Shown here piece after piece: positions 7,769-22,700 of a stretch of 52,098 nucleotides of DNA. Each line of letters starts with the position of its first letter. Position 1 is the stretch's first letter. A model generated the notes under the pieces. That model did no database searches. It was not told the origin of the DNA and was given only the letters and a program-made list of their open reading frames with translations. The stretch is from a virus. Where the stretch lies: IMG/VR virus record IMGVR_UViG_3300025483_000017, positions 1 through 52,098 of that record; one strand, 5' to 3'. The position numbers and the translations under genes were made by a program.

Positions 7769-10700
7769 ATGAATACAAATAAGGTCTCCCAGTCGATCGC
7801 TTCTCAGTCTCCTGAGTTTCTTAAGGCAGAATATCCGCTATTCAATAAATTTATTGAGTACTATTATAAGTCTCAAGAGAAGACAGGTCTAGGTCAAAAT
7901 ATTATTAACGACTTTTTGCAATATCTTGATATTGACAAACTGAATATTAATATTTTGGGTGGATCTACGAAGGTAGTAGAAGCAATTAGTGCAGATAGTA
8001 GTGAAATTATTGTTGAAAGTATTGATAGTTTCTTAGATGTTAATGGTTCTATTTTAATTGGTGATGAGGTAATTTATTATGAAAATACCTCAAGCGCACC
8101 GAATATTGCTTTAAGTCCTGGAATTTCTTACGATCAAGTAAAATTAAAGTGGACTGGACTTGCTCAAATTATTGATTTATTTGATGGAACTGAAGTTCGT
8201 TTCCCTCTAACTTCCCAAGGTTCTCCAATTTCATCACCTTCATCTCAACATCTTATTGTTAGTTTGTATGGTAGTGTTTTAATTCCCAATGTTGATTACA
8301 CAGTTAATGGAACTGATATTGTATTCACAGTAGCTCCAAGATCTAGAACTACTGGGGATGATAATATTGATACGTATATTACTTTTTTAAGTGGTTTTAT
8401 TGAAAATGAGATCGTTAGTATTGACGATATTTCTGGATCTTTTGGAGAAGGTGAAACTAAATTTAAACTTACTAGTAATGCTATTAAATATGAACCTATT
8501 GCCGATGAATATATTTTAGCAGTTTATGAGAATAGATTTCTTGTACCTAAAGTAGATTTCTTTATTGATGGTGATATATTCATTTTTAATGAAGCTCCAT
8601 TAAACGGAAGAGTTCTTTCGTTATATTCTATTGAGGCACCAATTCCAACATTTGGTAGTAATGCTGTAGGATATGCACGTATTAACGATACTGGTGAACT
8701 CACATCTATCAGTGTTAATAATAGCGGATCTGGATATGAATATAAGTATCCCCCAAGAGTTTCTGTAAAACACCCAGATGGTTCTGGTGCTTCAGTAAAT
8801 GCTCTTGTGAATGGTATTAAAGACGCAACTTTACTTGACGGTGGAAGAGGGTATAGTGATACAAATCCTCCTATTGTTGTTGTACAAGACCCAATAAATG
8901 TTGATGCTGAAGTACCTGAGTTAAAAGCTGTTGTTACCAATGGTTCTATTTCAAGTCTTGAAATTTTAAATTCTGGCAGTGGATATACATTTATCCCTAG
9001 AGTTTCATTCAAACAACCAGGTGGTGCAAAACTTGGATTACCTACGATTGCAAGTGGATCTGTTACAGGAACTATTTCAGTATTAAATGGTGGTAGTGGA
9101 TATACAACTGTACCAGAAGTTTATACCGATGAACCAACAGGAGATAATCCTGTAAAACTCTCTTTACAAGCAGTTCTGACAAATGGAGTTGTCAGTTCAG
9201 TTAATATCCTCAATAGTGGTCAGGGATACGAAACACCACCCAGAATTGCAATTATTGATCCTACTGGTGCTCAAGTTTTACAAACCCTTGTTGACGCTGA
9301 CGGTAGAGTCATTTCAGTTGAATTGTTGGATGGTGGTAGTGGATATGATGATGTACCATCTGTTTATATTGTTGATAGTGAAGAAGATGGTGGAACTGGT
9401 GCATCTGCAACTGCCAATGTTTTTAATGGAAAAATTACTGATATTAATATTACTAATTTTGGATCTGGATACTCTTCTTCCAATCCCCCAAGAGTTATCA
9501 TTCAAAATCCACCAGAGGCAAGATCTTCTGTACAAATTGGATTGAATGAAGTTACTGGTTTCTCTGTCTCTAAGAAAGGGTCTGGATATACTAAAGCAAA
9601 ATTTGAAGGTTGTGCAAGAGCAGTTAGTGGTATTGTTTCATATAATGAAACTGGGAATGCAGTATTTTCAAACAATACCATAGCAGCAGTTGCTAGTGAA
9701 AATACCGAAGTTAAATGTCTCGATGCTCTCTTCGTTAAGAGACTTTTGGACAAATATACCGAGCAGTTCCTTCCTGATGTTCCAGAACTTGATTATACTA
9801 AAATTGATGTAAGAAATGCAATTAAATCTGTAAAAGATTTTTATTCTACAAAAGGAACTTCATTTAGCGTTGCATATTTATTTAAATTGCTTTATGGTGA
9901 AGAAGTAACAGTTTCTTACCCAAAAGATCAAATTACCAAACCATCTGCCGCAACTTGGTCTATTGATACCGTTCTTAGAGCAACTCTTGTTAGTGGAAAT
10001 CCTACAGATATTAAGGATGGTCTTTTAACTCAAGAAGAGAATATTGCAGACCCTAATATTACAGCAGCAAGTGCTCTAATTGAAAATTATATCTCAATTA
10101 AAACTTCCGATGTTGAACTATTTGAACTTGTTCTATCTGAGGAAACTATTAATGGATCATTTGTAGTTCCTTATAAAACAAAACTTGCAGAACCTCTTGA
10201 TACAACCAATAGTATCATCACTGTAGACTCTACAATTGGTTGGCCAGAAAGAAATGGTGAATTTATCATTGGTGGTACGGAACTTATTCAATATAAGGAA
10301 AAATCCTTAAATCAGTTTATTGAGTGTACTCGTTCTGTAAATAACGTTGTTGAGGATTGGGATTCTGCAACCGAAGTTACTTCAAATCTTGAGGTTTATG
10401 TTAATAAAGGAACTCCGCAAGAAGTTATTTTAAATATTGTTGGTATTGTTGATGCTCAACAAACTGTTTTAACCGATACGGGATCTTATTACCTTGGAGG
10501 AGATAAACTTAGTGTATCTAAACTTGGTGGTAGTTCTCAAAAACCAGAATTGCAAACTTGGTTGTATAATGTCAAAAAACTTTTAACTGTTGATAGTATT
10601 ACTTTTGGTGGTGTTGATAATCAATTTGCAACAGTTACTTGTGCAAATTCTCATGGTCTCTTGGTTGGAGATCAAGTTACCATCTATGGTGCGAATCCTA

Positions 10701-13700
10701 TTGTTTATAATGGAACTTTCTTAGTAACATCTAGAGATAGTTCAACGGTATTTCAGTATCAACTCCCACAAACAGCAGAAATTGTACCTCAGGGAAACAT
10801 TCTTGTATCTGTTGATTTGAATAAAGGTAAGTCTGATAATAGTGCTGTTTTGAATTCTATTGGACCATACACAACCAATATTCAAAATTCTTTCTTCAAT
10901 ACTGACTATGTGTATGTTGCATCCACAGGTATTCCAAATTATAAAATTGGTCCATTTCCAGGATCGGCACTTTTACCTGGAAATCAACGTAAGTTAAATA
11001 GATTTCCATTAAATCCTTCAACTATTTCAATTAAGGATATTATTAATCCAGGTCCAATTGGAACTTGGATTAACGGTACATCTGTTTGGTCTTACAAATC
11101 TAGTATCAAAAAAACTTTTGGTCCTATTACTTCAATTGGTATTACTAATGCTGGTGCTGACTATGATGCAGCATCCCCACCAAATATCAGTATTTCTGGT
11201 GGTAGTGGAACAGGAGCAGCTGCTTCTGTAGTAGTTAATGGATCTATTACAGAAATTTCTGTAGATACTGGTGGTAGTGGATTCACTTCATCTCCATTGA
11301 TCTCAATTGTTGGTGGTGGCGGATCTGGTGCATCAGCAACTGCTATTGTCACTAAAGGAATTGTTTCTAGTATCCTAGTGAATAATGGTGGTACTGGATA
11401 TACATCTAAACCAAATATTACTGTTGTTGGTGGCGGTGGCACAGGTGCTACAGCAACTGCCTCGGTTCGTGGTCCTATTCAATCGATTTCAGTTACAAAC
11501 GGTGGTGATTCTTACATATCTAAACCCGATGTCATTTTAAGTTCTGGTACTGGTGCTGTTGCCCAACCAATTGTTAATAATGGTAGAATTATTTCTGTTG
11601 CTATCATTTCTGCTGGTTTTGGATATACAACCGCTCCCGAAGTAACTATTCAGGGAGATGGTTTTGGTGCAATCGCCCGCGCAACAATTGATGTTGATGG
11701 TGAAAATGCGGGTAGAGTAACTAATATTGAAATTATCAATCGTGGTATCAACTATACTCAAGGAACAACATTAATTAATCTTACATCTGCAGGTTCTGGA
11801 GCAACTTTTGAACCGCAAGTATTTGAATGGAATTATAATTTACAAGAAACTACAACTGTTGATTCTGCAAAAGGTTCGGTATTTTCTGGATTTAATAGTC
11901 AGTATGGTGGAGAATATGCTCATATATCAAATCCTCAAAGATTGAGATATATTCTTGGGGATAATTTATTTGAAAGTGTAACAGGTTTAATTTTAGAACG
12001 AGATAATCAACTAGATCATTCTCCTATTATTGGTTGGGCATTTGATGGAAATCCAATTTATGGTCCTTATGGTTATTCGGATCCTACGGATCAATCATCA
12101 AATATTACTCGCCTTAATACTTCATATAGACTTAAAAATAATTTAGTTTATAATCAAGTCTCAAATCCAACTCCAGTGAGACAGTCTGGTCCATTGCTTT
12201 CTGATGAAGCGGCTGGTAAATTTGTTGAAGATTATGAATATTCTTTTGGATTAGGTGATCTTGATCAATATAATGGTCGTTTCTGTAAAACTCCAGACTT
12301 TCCTGAAGGTAGCTATTGCTATTTTACTACAATTGATACTACTGAAAACGGAAATCCAGTATTCCCTTATGTTCTTGGTCCTAGTTTTAATTCTATTGTA
12401 GATTCTTGGAATATCAATAAAGATGCAATTCAACAGAACATTCCTACAGGTGTTGTAAGATATCGTGATCCTTATGAGAATGTTGACATTGATGTTGAAC
12501 GTGCACCAAATGCCTCTACAAATGCACTAACTCTTGAAAATGGTGATATTCTATTATTTGACATTGAAGATGAAAATAGAGATGGTATTATCAGTCAAGA
12601 TGAAACTGATGATCCAGATCAAATATTTGAAGAATCTCCATTGCAATTATTTGATTATTTCCCATCGGTAAGATTTGATTCCAAAGTTGATATTGAAGTT
12701 GAGACAACTACTAAATTTGAAGATGCTTCTGTTAGTGGATTTATTATTGAAGATGCTGGAACAAGTTATCAGGTTAATGATATTCTAACTTTTGATAATG
12801 CAAACACTGATGGAATCGGTGTATCTGCAAGAGTTTCTAAAATTACAGGTGAAACTATCAGTGCATACGGTTTTGAAACTTCAGGTGACGATTTTACTGG
12901 TAAAATTACTACAAGCACACCTCATAATATTGTTTCTGGAGATACGGTGTATGTCTCTTATAATCCGATTATGGACGAGACAAACAAACAGTTTTTTGTT
13001 AGGCAATTTAAAGGTATTGAAGAAATTGTCATTAATCAATCTGGTTCTGGATATGATTCTGAAATTCCAACAACAGTTATTATTGATGGAGATGGAGAAT
13101 CTGCAGAACTTAGTGCTGTCGTAAATCCTACAGGATCAATTACCAATGTTAATATTGTAAATTCTGGAGTCGGATACACTACTGACCCTAGAGTTATTTT
13201 AAGTCATCCACAAATCTTTAAAAAAGCAAGTTATTACGTATCTTTGATTACTAGTCAAAATTATGTAAAAGTTAATGATGTTATTGTTAATGATGAAAAG
13301 GATGTTTTCTTTTGTGGTAAAACTCTTGATACTAATGGAAATGAAGTTGCATTCCTATCTAAATTTTCAGAACTTGGTGTTAAGGAGTGGGAAGAAACTC
13401 TAGAGAGTCAAGATGGTGAAACATATACTGAATTTGTTAAACTTGATGTGAGTGGAGATGATATTTGGGTAGTTGGTCAAAATAAACCAAATTCAGCAAT
13501 CCTTACTGCTTATAATCCTGATATTATCTTAGCAAAATATACTCAATCGATTGATGGATTGAGTGCAACCTTGAATTTTCAGAAAGGATATTCTGGTATC
13601 TCAGGTTCTACTAGATCTGACAATATTACAACTATTAAAAAATATTCAGATTCTCGTTATATTATTGGAGGATTTACTAATACCAATTCTGCCAATCCAC

Positions 13701-16700
13701 AAGATGCTTTTATCGCATCAGTTGATCCTGCAGGATCATTTGCTGCTAAAAGGAAAATTGCATCTGCTTCTGGATCAGAAAAAATTACTGATTTGATTAT
13801 TTTGGACGATGCAGTTTATTTTACTATGGAAACTGCAACAACTGATGGTAATGCAGATAGTAAAGTTGCTTTTGGTAAGGTTCTCATCGGAACTTCTGTA
13901 ATTACAGTTGAATGGATTAAAGAAATTAATAATACTGCATATTCTTTTAGAGATACTAGTTTAGCAGTTGATGAATTTGATGAATTTTATATTACTGCTA
14001 CTTTAGCACTTAAGAGTGACAATAATACAAAGGATAGTTTCTGGATTGGAAAACTCGATACTTCTGGAGATTTACTTTGGAATTACAGATATACTGTTCC
14101 TTCTGGTAATTCTATTGAACTCGCATCTAGATCCACGATTGATATTTTTGGTGATTTAAATCTTGCTTATACCAGAACCGATAGTACAACAGGATATAAA
14201 ACAATTGACACCGCTAAAATTGGATATGATGGTAAACTAAAGAAGCATACAAATACAGAATTCAACAAGAACAATATTGAAGGTATTACGGTAAATGCAA
14301 TAACATCAGATAATTCTGGAGACACATATGCATTTGGTCAAACTTCTTGGAATAGAAATGAAGTTGTTTGTGAATTTGCTTCTGATGCTACTGATAAAAC
14401 TGATCATTATACATTAGAAACACTCAGTGCTACCGATTCTGTTAAGTATGAAGGTGGATATGCTAAAATCTTTGGTTTTGATCCCACAGGTTCTAATTCT
14501 GCCTGGGTTAATGGTGCAATCAAGGTTCCTGGAAATGTCCTTGAAGAAAAACTTGGTGATGATTGGACAATTGAGTTCATGCTCCATAAGGACGCTACAA
14601 ACTCTCAAACACTCTCTCAGACTCAGCAGACATTAGTTGCAATTGGAGACGCTACAGACGCTACTGGTGGTCTCTGGATGTATTATGACATCTCTAGTGG
14701 AAGATTAGAGTTGGTTGTTACTAACAATTCTACTACCATCAATTCTGCTGGTGGCGCTCTTCAGTCTACAGAAACTACACTGTATGCTGATGATAGTTGG
14801 CAATTTATTGGACTCAAGAAGTCTGGTAATACCTTTACTGGATATGTTAATGGTACACAAATCATTAATGGTGTTATTGCCAATACCGATCTTGAAGACA
14901 AGAATTTATATATTGGTAATATTCCTGGTAAAAATGGAACGACAGGCGAGTTCCGTTCTAATGAGCAAGGTCAATTCTATATGGATAACCTTGTAATCAA
15001 GAATAGAGCAATTACACCAGATGTTCCTTCTGATGTTACTACCATCCCACCTGTTGCATCTTATGCTTTAGGATTCACTTGGGCTGATACTGCATGGTTT
15101 ACAAGTCATACAAATCGTTATGATTATATTGATTATGTTGGTTTTGGTATTAAAGTAGATAAAGAATCTGATTCTGAAAGACTAGGTGACCAAGGTGTTC
15201 AAACAAATACAAATATTGGATTTGTTAGAACTGAAATTGCACTAGTAACTGGAGTATCTTTAACCAATACTAATCTTGGTTATTCGTTAGGTGGGACAGG
15301 GTTACAGGCACTTGATTTTGAAGATGCCACAACTATCATGATTTCAAATCCATCTGATGTTACATTGGTTTACAGTAGTGATATCTGGAGTGCTAGAACT
15401 GCAACTGTACCTTCTCCTGGTTCTAGGAAACTTTCAATTTCTGCGAAAGTTAAAAATCGTTTTTACATGAAGACAACTTCTACTTCTAAAATTGATAACG
15501 TTCAAGAACTTACACTCAACCAGAAATTCAATATTACGATTGGATCAAAATTAGTATTGAATAATGATTCTGGAAGTTTCATTAACAGTGGATATGTTCT
15601 TCGTGTTGATAATACTACTAATAAAGTTTATCTTGCTGTTAATAATAATGCCTGGTCTAATGATTTGAATACTGGTTTGTTATCCACAACCAGATTTGAT
15701 GAACAGAGTACTTATGGTATTACTGGTCCTGTTGTTGCAGATGTAAATGAGATTTCTGAATATTATTTCTCAAACATTGTTAATACAACTCCTGGAACCT
15801 TTGATATTGATTTGAATGATTGGAACTTAAATAGAACTGCAAATACTGGAAGTGGAGACTTAGATACTTTTGCTAAGTTTAAACCCTTTGCAGAAGATGT
15901 GTATAGTGTCAGAATTGATGAGATTTCTGGATCTTCTTCCTTTATTACTGGATCTGTTGTTAGTATTACTGCATCCGACATTTCGTTTAATGCTGCTAAA
16001 ACAACAGCACAGATTACTAATTTGACAGGAGTTACTAAGATTACTCTTGTTGCAAATCTAGATAAAGTCTTACAAGTAACATCCCTTGCTAATACTGATG
16101 AGGTATATGTAATTACTGGAAGTAGACATTATCTATCTCTTGGTGATAACATTTATGTTGATGGAAACCCAAGTCAAACTGTTAATTCTACTGTATATGA
16201 TGAGTATGATGGATCGTTCACTGTTAATACAGTTGTAAGTAATAGAGAATTTACTTATAAGTTGGATGCTGTTGCGTTGACAGCGCCAGCAACCATTCCT
16301 GCAAATGTTAATATTTTTGCCAAATCACCTGTCTTAAAGATGTATTATGGGCACCAATATCGTTTTGACTTAAGTCATTCCTCGATGGTCGGTGCAAATC
16401 TTTCTTTCTCTAAGGATAATCTGTATAAACTTGAATATTCTTTCAACTCTATTGAAAGAATCGGAACTCCTGGAGTTACAGGAGAGGGTCAAACCGCACC
16501 AACAATTAAGTTGAAGGTTGACAAAGATGTTGTTACTAATATTTCATATTATTTTGATCCATCTAGAACTGGGGATGATTCTCCTATTAATCCAAATAGT
16601 TATTTGGATATTGTTGATTCTCCATATGTCGGAACATTTACTGTTAGTGAAGTTGATGGTGCAACTATTACATCAGGTGCAACAATCTTCAAATTCCCTC

Positions 16701-19700
16701 TAATTAATGAACCAGAAGGTTCTGCAAATACTTCTAGAGCATCTTATACTACAAGTTCTGTTAAAGCAGTTGGTTCAATTGGTGATATTAGATTAATTAA
16801 CTCGGGTGGATTCTATTCTAAGTTACCAGTTGTAACTGGGATTCTTTCCTCTAGAAAAATTGAAAGAGTTCAGATTAATGAACCAGGAACTGAATATTCT
16901 GTTGGTACATATAACAGTGTTCCTATCAGCGGCGATGGTGAGGGTGGTTTGGTTACTGTTGTAGTTGCTAATGGAACTAATGATGACGGAGATGTCATTC
17001 CTGGTCAAATTCAACAAGTTGTAATTACATCTCCTGGAAAGGGATACACTACAGCAACTATTGATGTTGAGTCGATTAGCGGAATTTTAGGAGCAGGATT
17101 GACTGGATCTGGTGCTGATATTGAGGTTGTGATTCCTCCATTTGGAACTGGTGCAGTAGTATTTGCTAAAGGTACTAATGTTGGTAAAATTAAAAAATTA
17201 AAAAATAATAATTTTGGTTATGATTATCCACATGATTATACATTACGTCCAGAAATTACATTCCCAATTAATGCTCAATTAACCTCTACTAGTATTTTGG
17301 ATAGTATAACTGTTACTGATCCTGGTTCTGGATATTCTCAGGCACCTGCAGTCGTTATTACTGGTGGTGGTGGTTCTGGTGCAATTGCTGAGGCAGAAAT
17401 TAGAAACGGAAGAATCAATCAAATCGCTATAAAAGATCCTGGGGCTGGTTATTCTTCTGCACCAACAGTTTCTTTGAGATCTTCCTTTAACTATGTTGTA
17501 AACCTTGATCTTGGTCTGCTCCAGTTTGCATTCCCCCATGGAATCACAAATGGTTCTGAAATTACTCTCAATGTAGTTGATACTGGAGAAGGAGTAGAAT
17601 TCCCTCTTGCCTCTGGTGCTGTTGGTAGATTGAACGCTTCTACAACATATTACGCTATTTCTGGTACAGCAAACTCTCTTGAGAATGATCAATTAAAACT
17701 TGCTATCACACCAGCAAATGCAGAATTGGGTGATTCTATTGCATTTGCTAATGCTGGAACTGGAAGGCAGCAAGCATTAACAGAATCTTTTGGAGCATCT
17801 GCTACGGCAAACGTAATTACCTCCACTTTCTTGGAAGGAGAACTTGTATATCAAGGTGATACTCTAGAGAATGCGACTGCTACTGGATATGTTTCTACAA
17901 ATGAAGGTTGGCAAGTTGGACCAAGAGTTCTTAAAATTGTTGACTATACAGGATCTTTCGCTCAAAATCAAAGTGTTACTGGTAGTATTTCAAAGTCTTC
18001 TGGTGTAATTAGTGATTTGAAGATTGCTAAAGGTGTTTTGGAAGTTGGACCGATTACCAAGACATCAGGTCAATTTATTGACGATGTTGGAAAACCATCT
18101 GAAATTATTCAAAAAATTCAAGACTCTTACTATTACCAAGATTTCTCCTACGCTGTTAAGTCTTCTGTATCTATTGGTGATTGGAAAGATATTCTTATTA
18201 AAAATGTACACCCAGCATCATTTAAAGTGTTTGGTGAACTTAATTTAGAAGAATATGGTCGCACTGCCAATAAAGAGATTGATTTTCAACTTACCAAGTC
18301 GGTCGAACTTGCTAGAGATGCAACAGTCCCCAATATTCAAAGTTTTGCTCTTGCAGAACCTATCTATAGTGAGTTTAATAATACAGAGGTCCTTTTCCGC
18401 CAAAAACGTCTTACTTCATCAGAAAATATTCTGACCTCTGTTGTACAAAGACTTGATGATATTTCAAATCTTTTTGATGGTGAAAGGACTCAATTCCCTA
18501 TCACTGTTAATAGTGCTAATGTGATTGCAAATGCAGATCAAATGTTGGTTGTTCTTAATGGTGTTGCACAAACTCCAAATACCTCTTTTGAAGTGCAGGG
18601 AGATTCAATTATATTTGCTGAACCACCCCAACCTCCCGCAAGTGTTAAGTATGTTAATGTTGGTATTCAACTAGTTGCAACTAAAACTCTTAGGTTCCCT
18701 CCTAATAGTGGTATTTTCCCGAATATTGGAAATGTATTAACTGGAATTGCTTCTACAGCAAGACTAACTGTAACTTCTGTTGCTGGTAATACTATTACTG
18801 GTTTTGTTACGCAAGGAACATTTATTCTTAACGAGCAATGCTTTGTTAGTGCTACTGGATTCTCTGGAGCACTATTAGAGGTTACAGATGTTACTAACAA
18901 TGGTTTGTTTGAATTTAATGAGAACATTACAAATCTTACTGGTAACACTGCACTTGTTGAAAGTATCAACTTAGAAACGGGTCAAGAGACTCCTATTGCA
19001 GAACTTCGTTATAGTATTGGTGCTGCATCAACAAATATTGAAGTTGTCTCTCCTAATTCATCAACAGATACTCCTGTAACTGAAGGCACGTTTACTATTG
19101 GTGAAAACTATCAAATTGCTTCTGAAATTTTCAGAGTCGATTCTATTTCAAATGGAACTGAGTCAACTATACTTGTAGTAACCAGAGGGCAACTTGGAAC
19201 TACAACAATTTCGCATCAAGAAGATACTCCATTATATTCTACTGAAATTGAAGTAACTAATGCGTTAACTCTCAGTAAAACAACAGGTACATATCAGTCT
19301 ACACCTGGTCTTTTTAATATTCAAACTGATGATACTATTATTGGTGCTAGATCTGGTGTTGTTGCTAGAATTACACAAACAAGTGCATATCAAGATCCAG
19401 TAACATTAGAGTTTATTGAGCAAGTCAATATTTCTTCTGGTTCATCTTTCTTTGGTCTTCTCTTTAACAGATTGACTTCAGTCACATATCCAAATGTTAT
19501 TATTGATGATATTTCACAATCTCAAGTAAGCATTGTTGATTTTGACGATAATCTTACTGCGTTTGATTCTAAATTCCCTGCCAATGAGTCAATTAGTAAT
19601 AATATTTTAACTTATGACAACCCAAGTGGTGATCTTGTTGACAATGAGTTTATTCGTAATTATAAAATCCGTTATGGTAGCAATAGTGGTGAGTTTATTG

Positions 19701-22700
19701 TAGGTGAGAACTTTAAGATTAAGAAACTTACACTTACCAATGAGACTGGTAATGGATTCTTTACTCAGGGTCAAATTATCAGAACCAGAGATACTAAGGC
19801 AGAAATTATTGGATATAGTCAAGCAAGAAATACAATTTATCTTGGTAAGATCGGTAGATCTCAATCTACGGGTCAGGATTATCATACTGCCACATTTGTT
19901 GCTGGTGCTCAACTAAACACATATCATAAAAAGTTTGGTTCTAGTTCCTTAGCACTTTCTAAAGGCGCTTCTACCCATCTCTTTGCCAGTGGGGTTACTA
20001 ATGCAATTGTTGCTGGTGGTGGTGCTACAGGATCATTTACTGCTGCTACAGGCACTACATATGACCCATTTAGTGGTGATATGGTAATTGAAATTGGTAC
20101 TCATACTTTGACGACCAGTAACACAGTTACCATTGCTGATAGTGGCGTTAGTTTTACATGTGATTCTGATAACAATACCAATACTTATGATTATCCCAGA
20201 GCAAGTGATCCTGCATCTGGATCTACACTTAACATTACTGCAGTAACTTCTACCACAATTACTGTAGATGTTGGTGTAGTTCCTGTTGACGAATATCTAA
20301 CTATCCCAACTTCTACCGAGTTTGGATTTGCTTCAGGAGACTTTACTGTTGAAACTTGGATTAAACTGAACAGTGTTGCTGCTGGTAGTAAGACTATTTT
20401 TGATATGAGATCTGCTGCAACTGAACTTGCTCCTTATCTGTATGTCGATGGTGCAAATATTAAGTATTACAATAATGGTTCTGTAACTATTACGGGCGCA
20501 ACAACTCTTGTAGTTGATACCTGGTATCATGTTGCTATTTCTAGAAGTGGTACTGACACTAAGTTGTTCTTAAATGGCACTCAAGAGGGTAGCACATATA
20601 CAGATTCTAGCAACTACGGTTCAACAAAACCAATTAGAATTGGTGCTGACTATGCAGGTTCTGCTGTTACTCCTGGATATTTTGACGACTTTAGAGTTTC
20701 TACTAATGCTCGCTACACAGCAGACTTCACCGCTCCCACAGGCATGTTCCAAGGTGATGCAAATACCAAACTCCTCTTCCACTTTGATGGTGCAAATAAT
20801 CAAACATATACTCAAGATTGGTCTGGTGGAGAATCCTTTACTGATGGTGAAGAATTCAATAATGATGCTATTGCAGAGACTTGGAAAGTAGGTTCTTCTA
20901 ATCTTCCTTCTGGATTTGCAAATAGAACTCACAGATACTACGATGCCGCAACATCTGTGCAGCAAAACATTGAACTTCTTTCTGAAGAAGGCAACTATGC
21001 TGCAATTCAAGCATCTCCATTCCAGTTTGATGCATTACAGTCTCCAACAACATTAACACCAGCAACAATTTCTGCTTCTTCTTACTTTGGTAGTGCTGTT
21101 GCAGTTTCTAATGATGGATCTACCGATAGAATGGTAGTTGGTTCTGAAAGATATAATAGTTACAGAGGTAGAGCATATGTCTATGATCTGAACGGCGGAA
21201 ATGAAGTTGTCCTTAATGCTTCTGATGCTGCTGTTGATGATTACTTTGGTGCTTCTGTTGCTGTCAATGGAAATAAGATTGTAGTTGGTGCTCCTTACAA
21301 TGATGATGGTGGTGATGGTTCAGGTTGCATCTATACTTACAACCTTGATGGCACAGGCGAAAATAAAATTGTTGCTTCCGATGATGCGGGATCAGATAAC
21401 TTCGGTATTTCTGTTGCAATGACAGACACTTACATCTTTGTTGGTGCTTCTGGAGTATCTACTGGTCAAGGTGCTGTTTATCGTTTCGATCTAGACGGCA
21501 CTAATCAAGTTAAGATTCAAGCTAGTGATGGTGCTACTGGAGATGACTTTGGATATAGTATCGGGGTTGGTAGCAGTCGTCTTATAGTCGGTGCTAGGTA
21601 TGAAGATACCGAAGGAAGTCAATCTGGTGCAGCATACGTTTATAACTTAGACGGAACTAATGAAGTTAAGATTACTGAAACTGATGTGGATGCTGGTGAT
21701 AACTTTGGTGCAGCAGTTGCAGTTGGTGAAAATAAAGTTGTTATTGGTTGTTCTTTATATGATGGTGATGCAAGCAATGTATCTAACCAAGGTGCAGTTT
21801 TTGTCTATGACTTAGATGGAACTAATAAAATTAAAATTCAAGCATCCGATCTTGGACAATTAGATCAGTTTGGTCAGTCAGTTGCTGTTGGTGAAGGAAA
21901 GATTTTTGTATCTTCTCCTTATTGGGATGCTGGTGGTATTCAAAATACTGGTCAAATTTATGCATATAACCTTGATGGTACTAATGAACAGAAATTGGTT
22001 ATGCCATCTGCTATTGCTTTTGACAATATTGGTTATGATGCATTAGCGGTTGGTTCTGATAGGATTATAGTTGGTGCTCAGTTTGCTGATCCTAATGGTC
22101 AAAGTTCTGCTGGTGCTGCATATTTCTGGAAATATACACAAGAACTTACATCTGTCGACTTTACTGGCACATACAGAACAATTCTCCAAGAATTGGTTCA
22201 AGATATGCGTAATGGTAGTAATAGTCATGTCTGGGATGTGTCTGCTGCTCTCGTAGATAGAACTGGATCTAGTGTTAGTGGTATTGTTGGATATACAACA
22301 GTTGATGATAATCAATTATTGACTGGTTTCCAAACAATTCAAGGTCATATGAGTTCTATCGTAAACTATGTGCCTATTACTATTGCGGGTAGTCATGGAT
22401 TGACTCAATTCACTGATGCAACAGTCACGGATTCTTCTTATGGTACACTCGCTGAATTGACTGCCGCAGCAGGAACAACTTATAATGCATCGACTGGTGA
22501 TATGGTTATTACCTCTAACTCTCATGGACTGACGACTAGTAGTCTGATTAGAATCAAACCTGAGTCCTTAAGATTTACTTGCACTAGTGATAATAACGAA
22601 TGTGTTCTTGCTCACCCCCGTAAGAGTGATACTACTGCATATAACAGGGTTCTCAAGGTTACTGCGGCGGATACAAATACATTCACTGTTAATGTCGGGG

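Noticed and set aside
11161-11442. Antisense ORFs rich in Pro inside the GSGY arrays (also near 8524-9012, 36046-36315 and 48074-48544)
   Set aside because: They are the reverse complement of Gly/Thr/Ser-rich repeats, lack ribosome-binding sites and have no recognisable domain; the + frame explains the DNA fully.
8700-11815. CRISPR-like or tandem DNA repeat in the repeat-rich regions
   Set aside because: Repeats are conserved at protein level only, with diverged DNA and variable spacing and no direct repeats with unique spacers.
15680-15688. TTATCCACA (canonical DnaA box) in the giant gene
   Set aside because: A single match inside a conserved reading frame, with no cluster around it; expected by chance in a 52-kb window.
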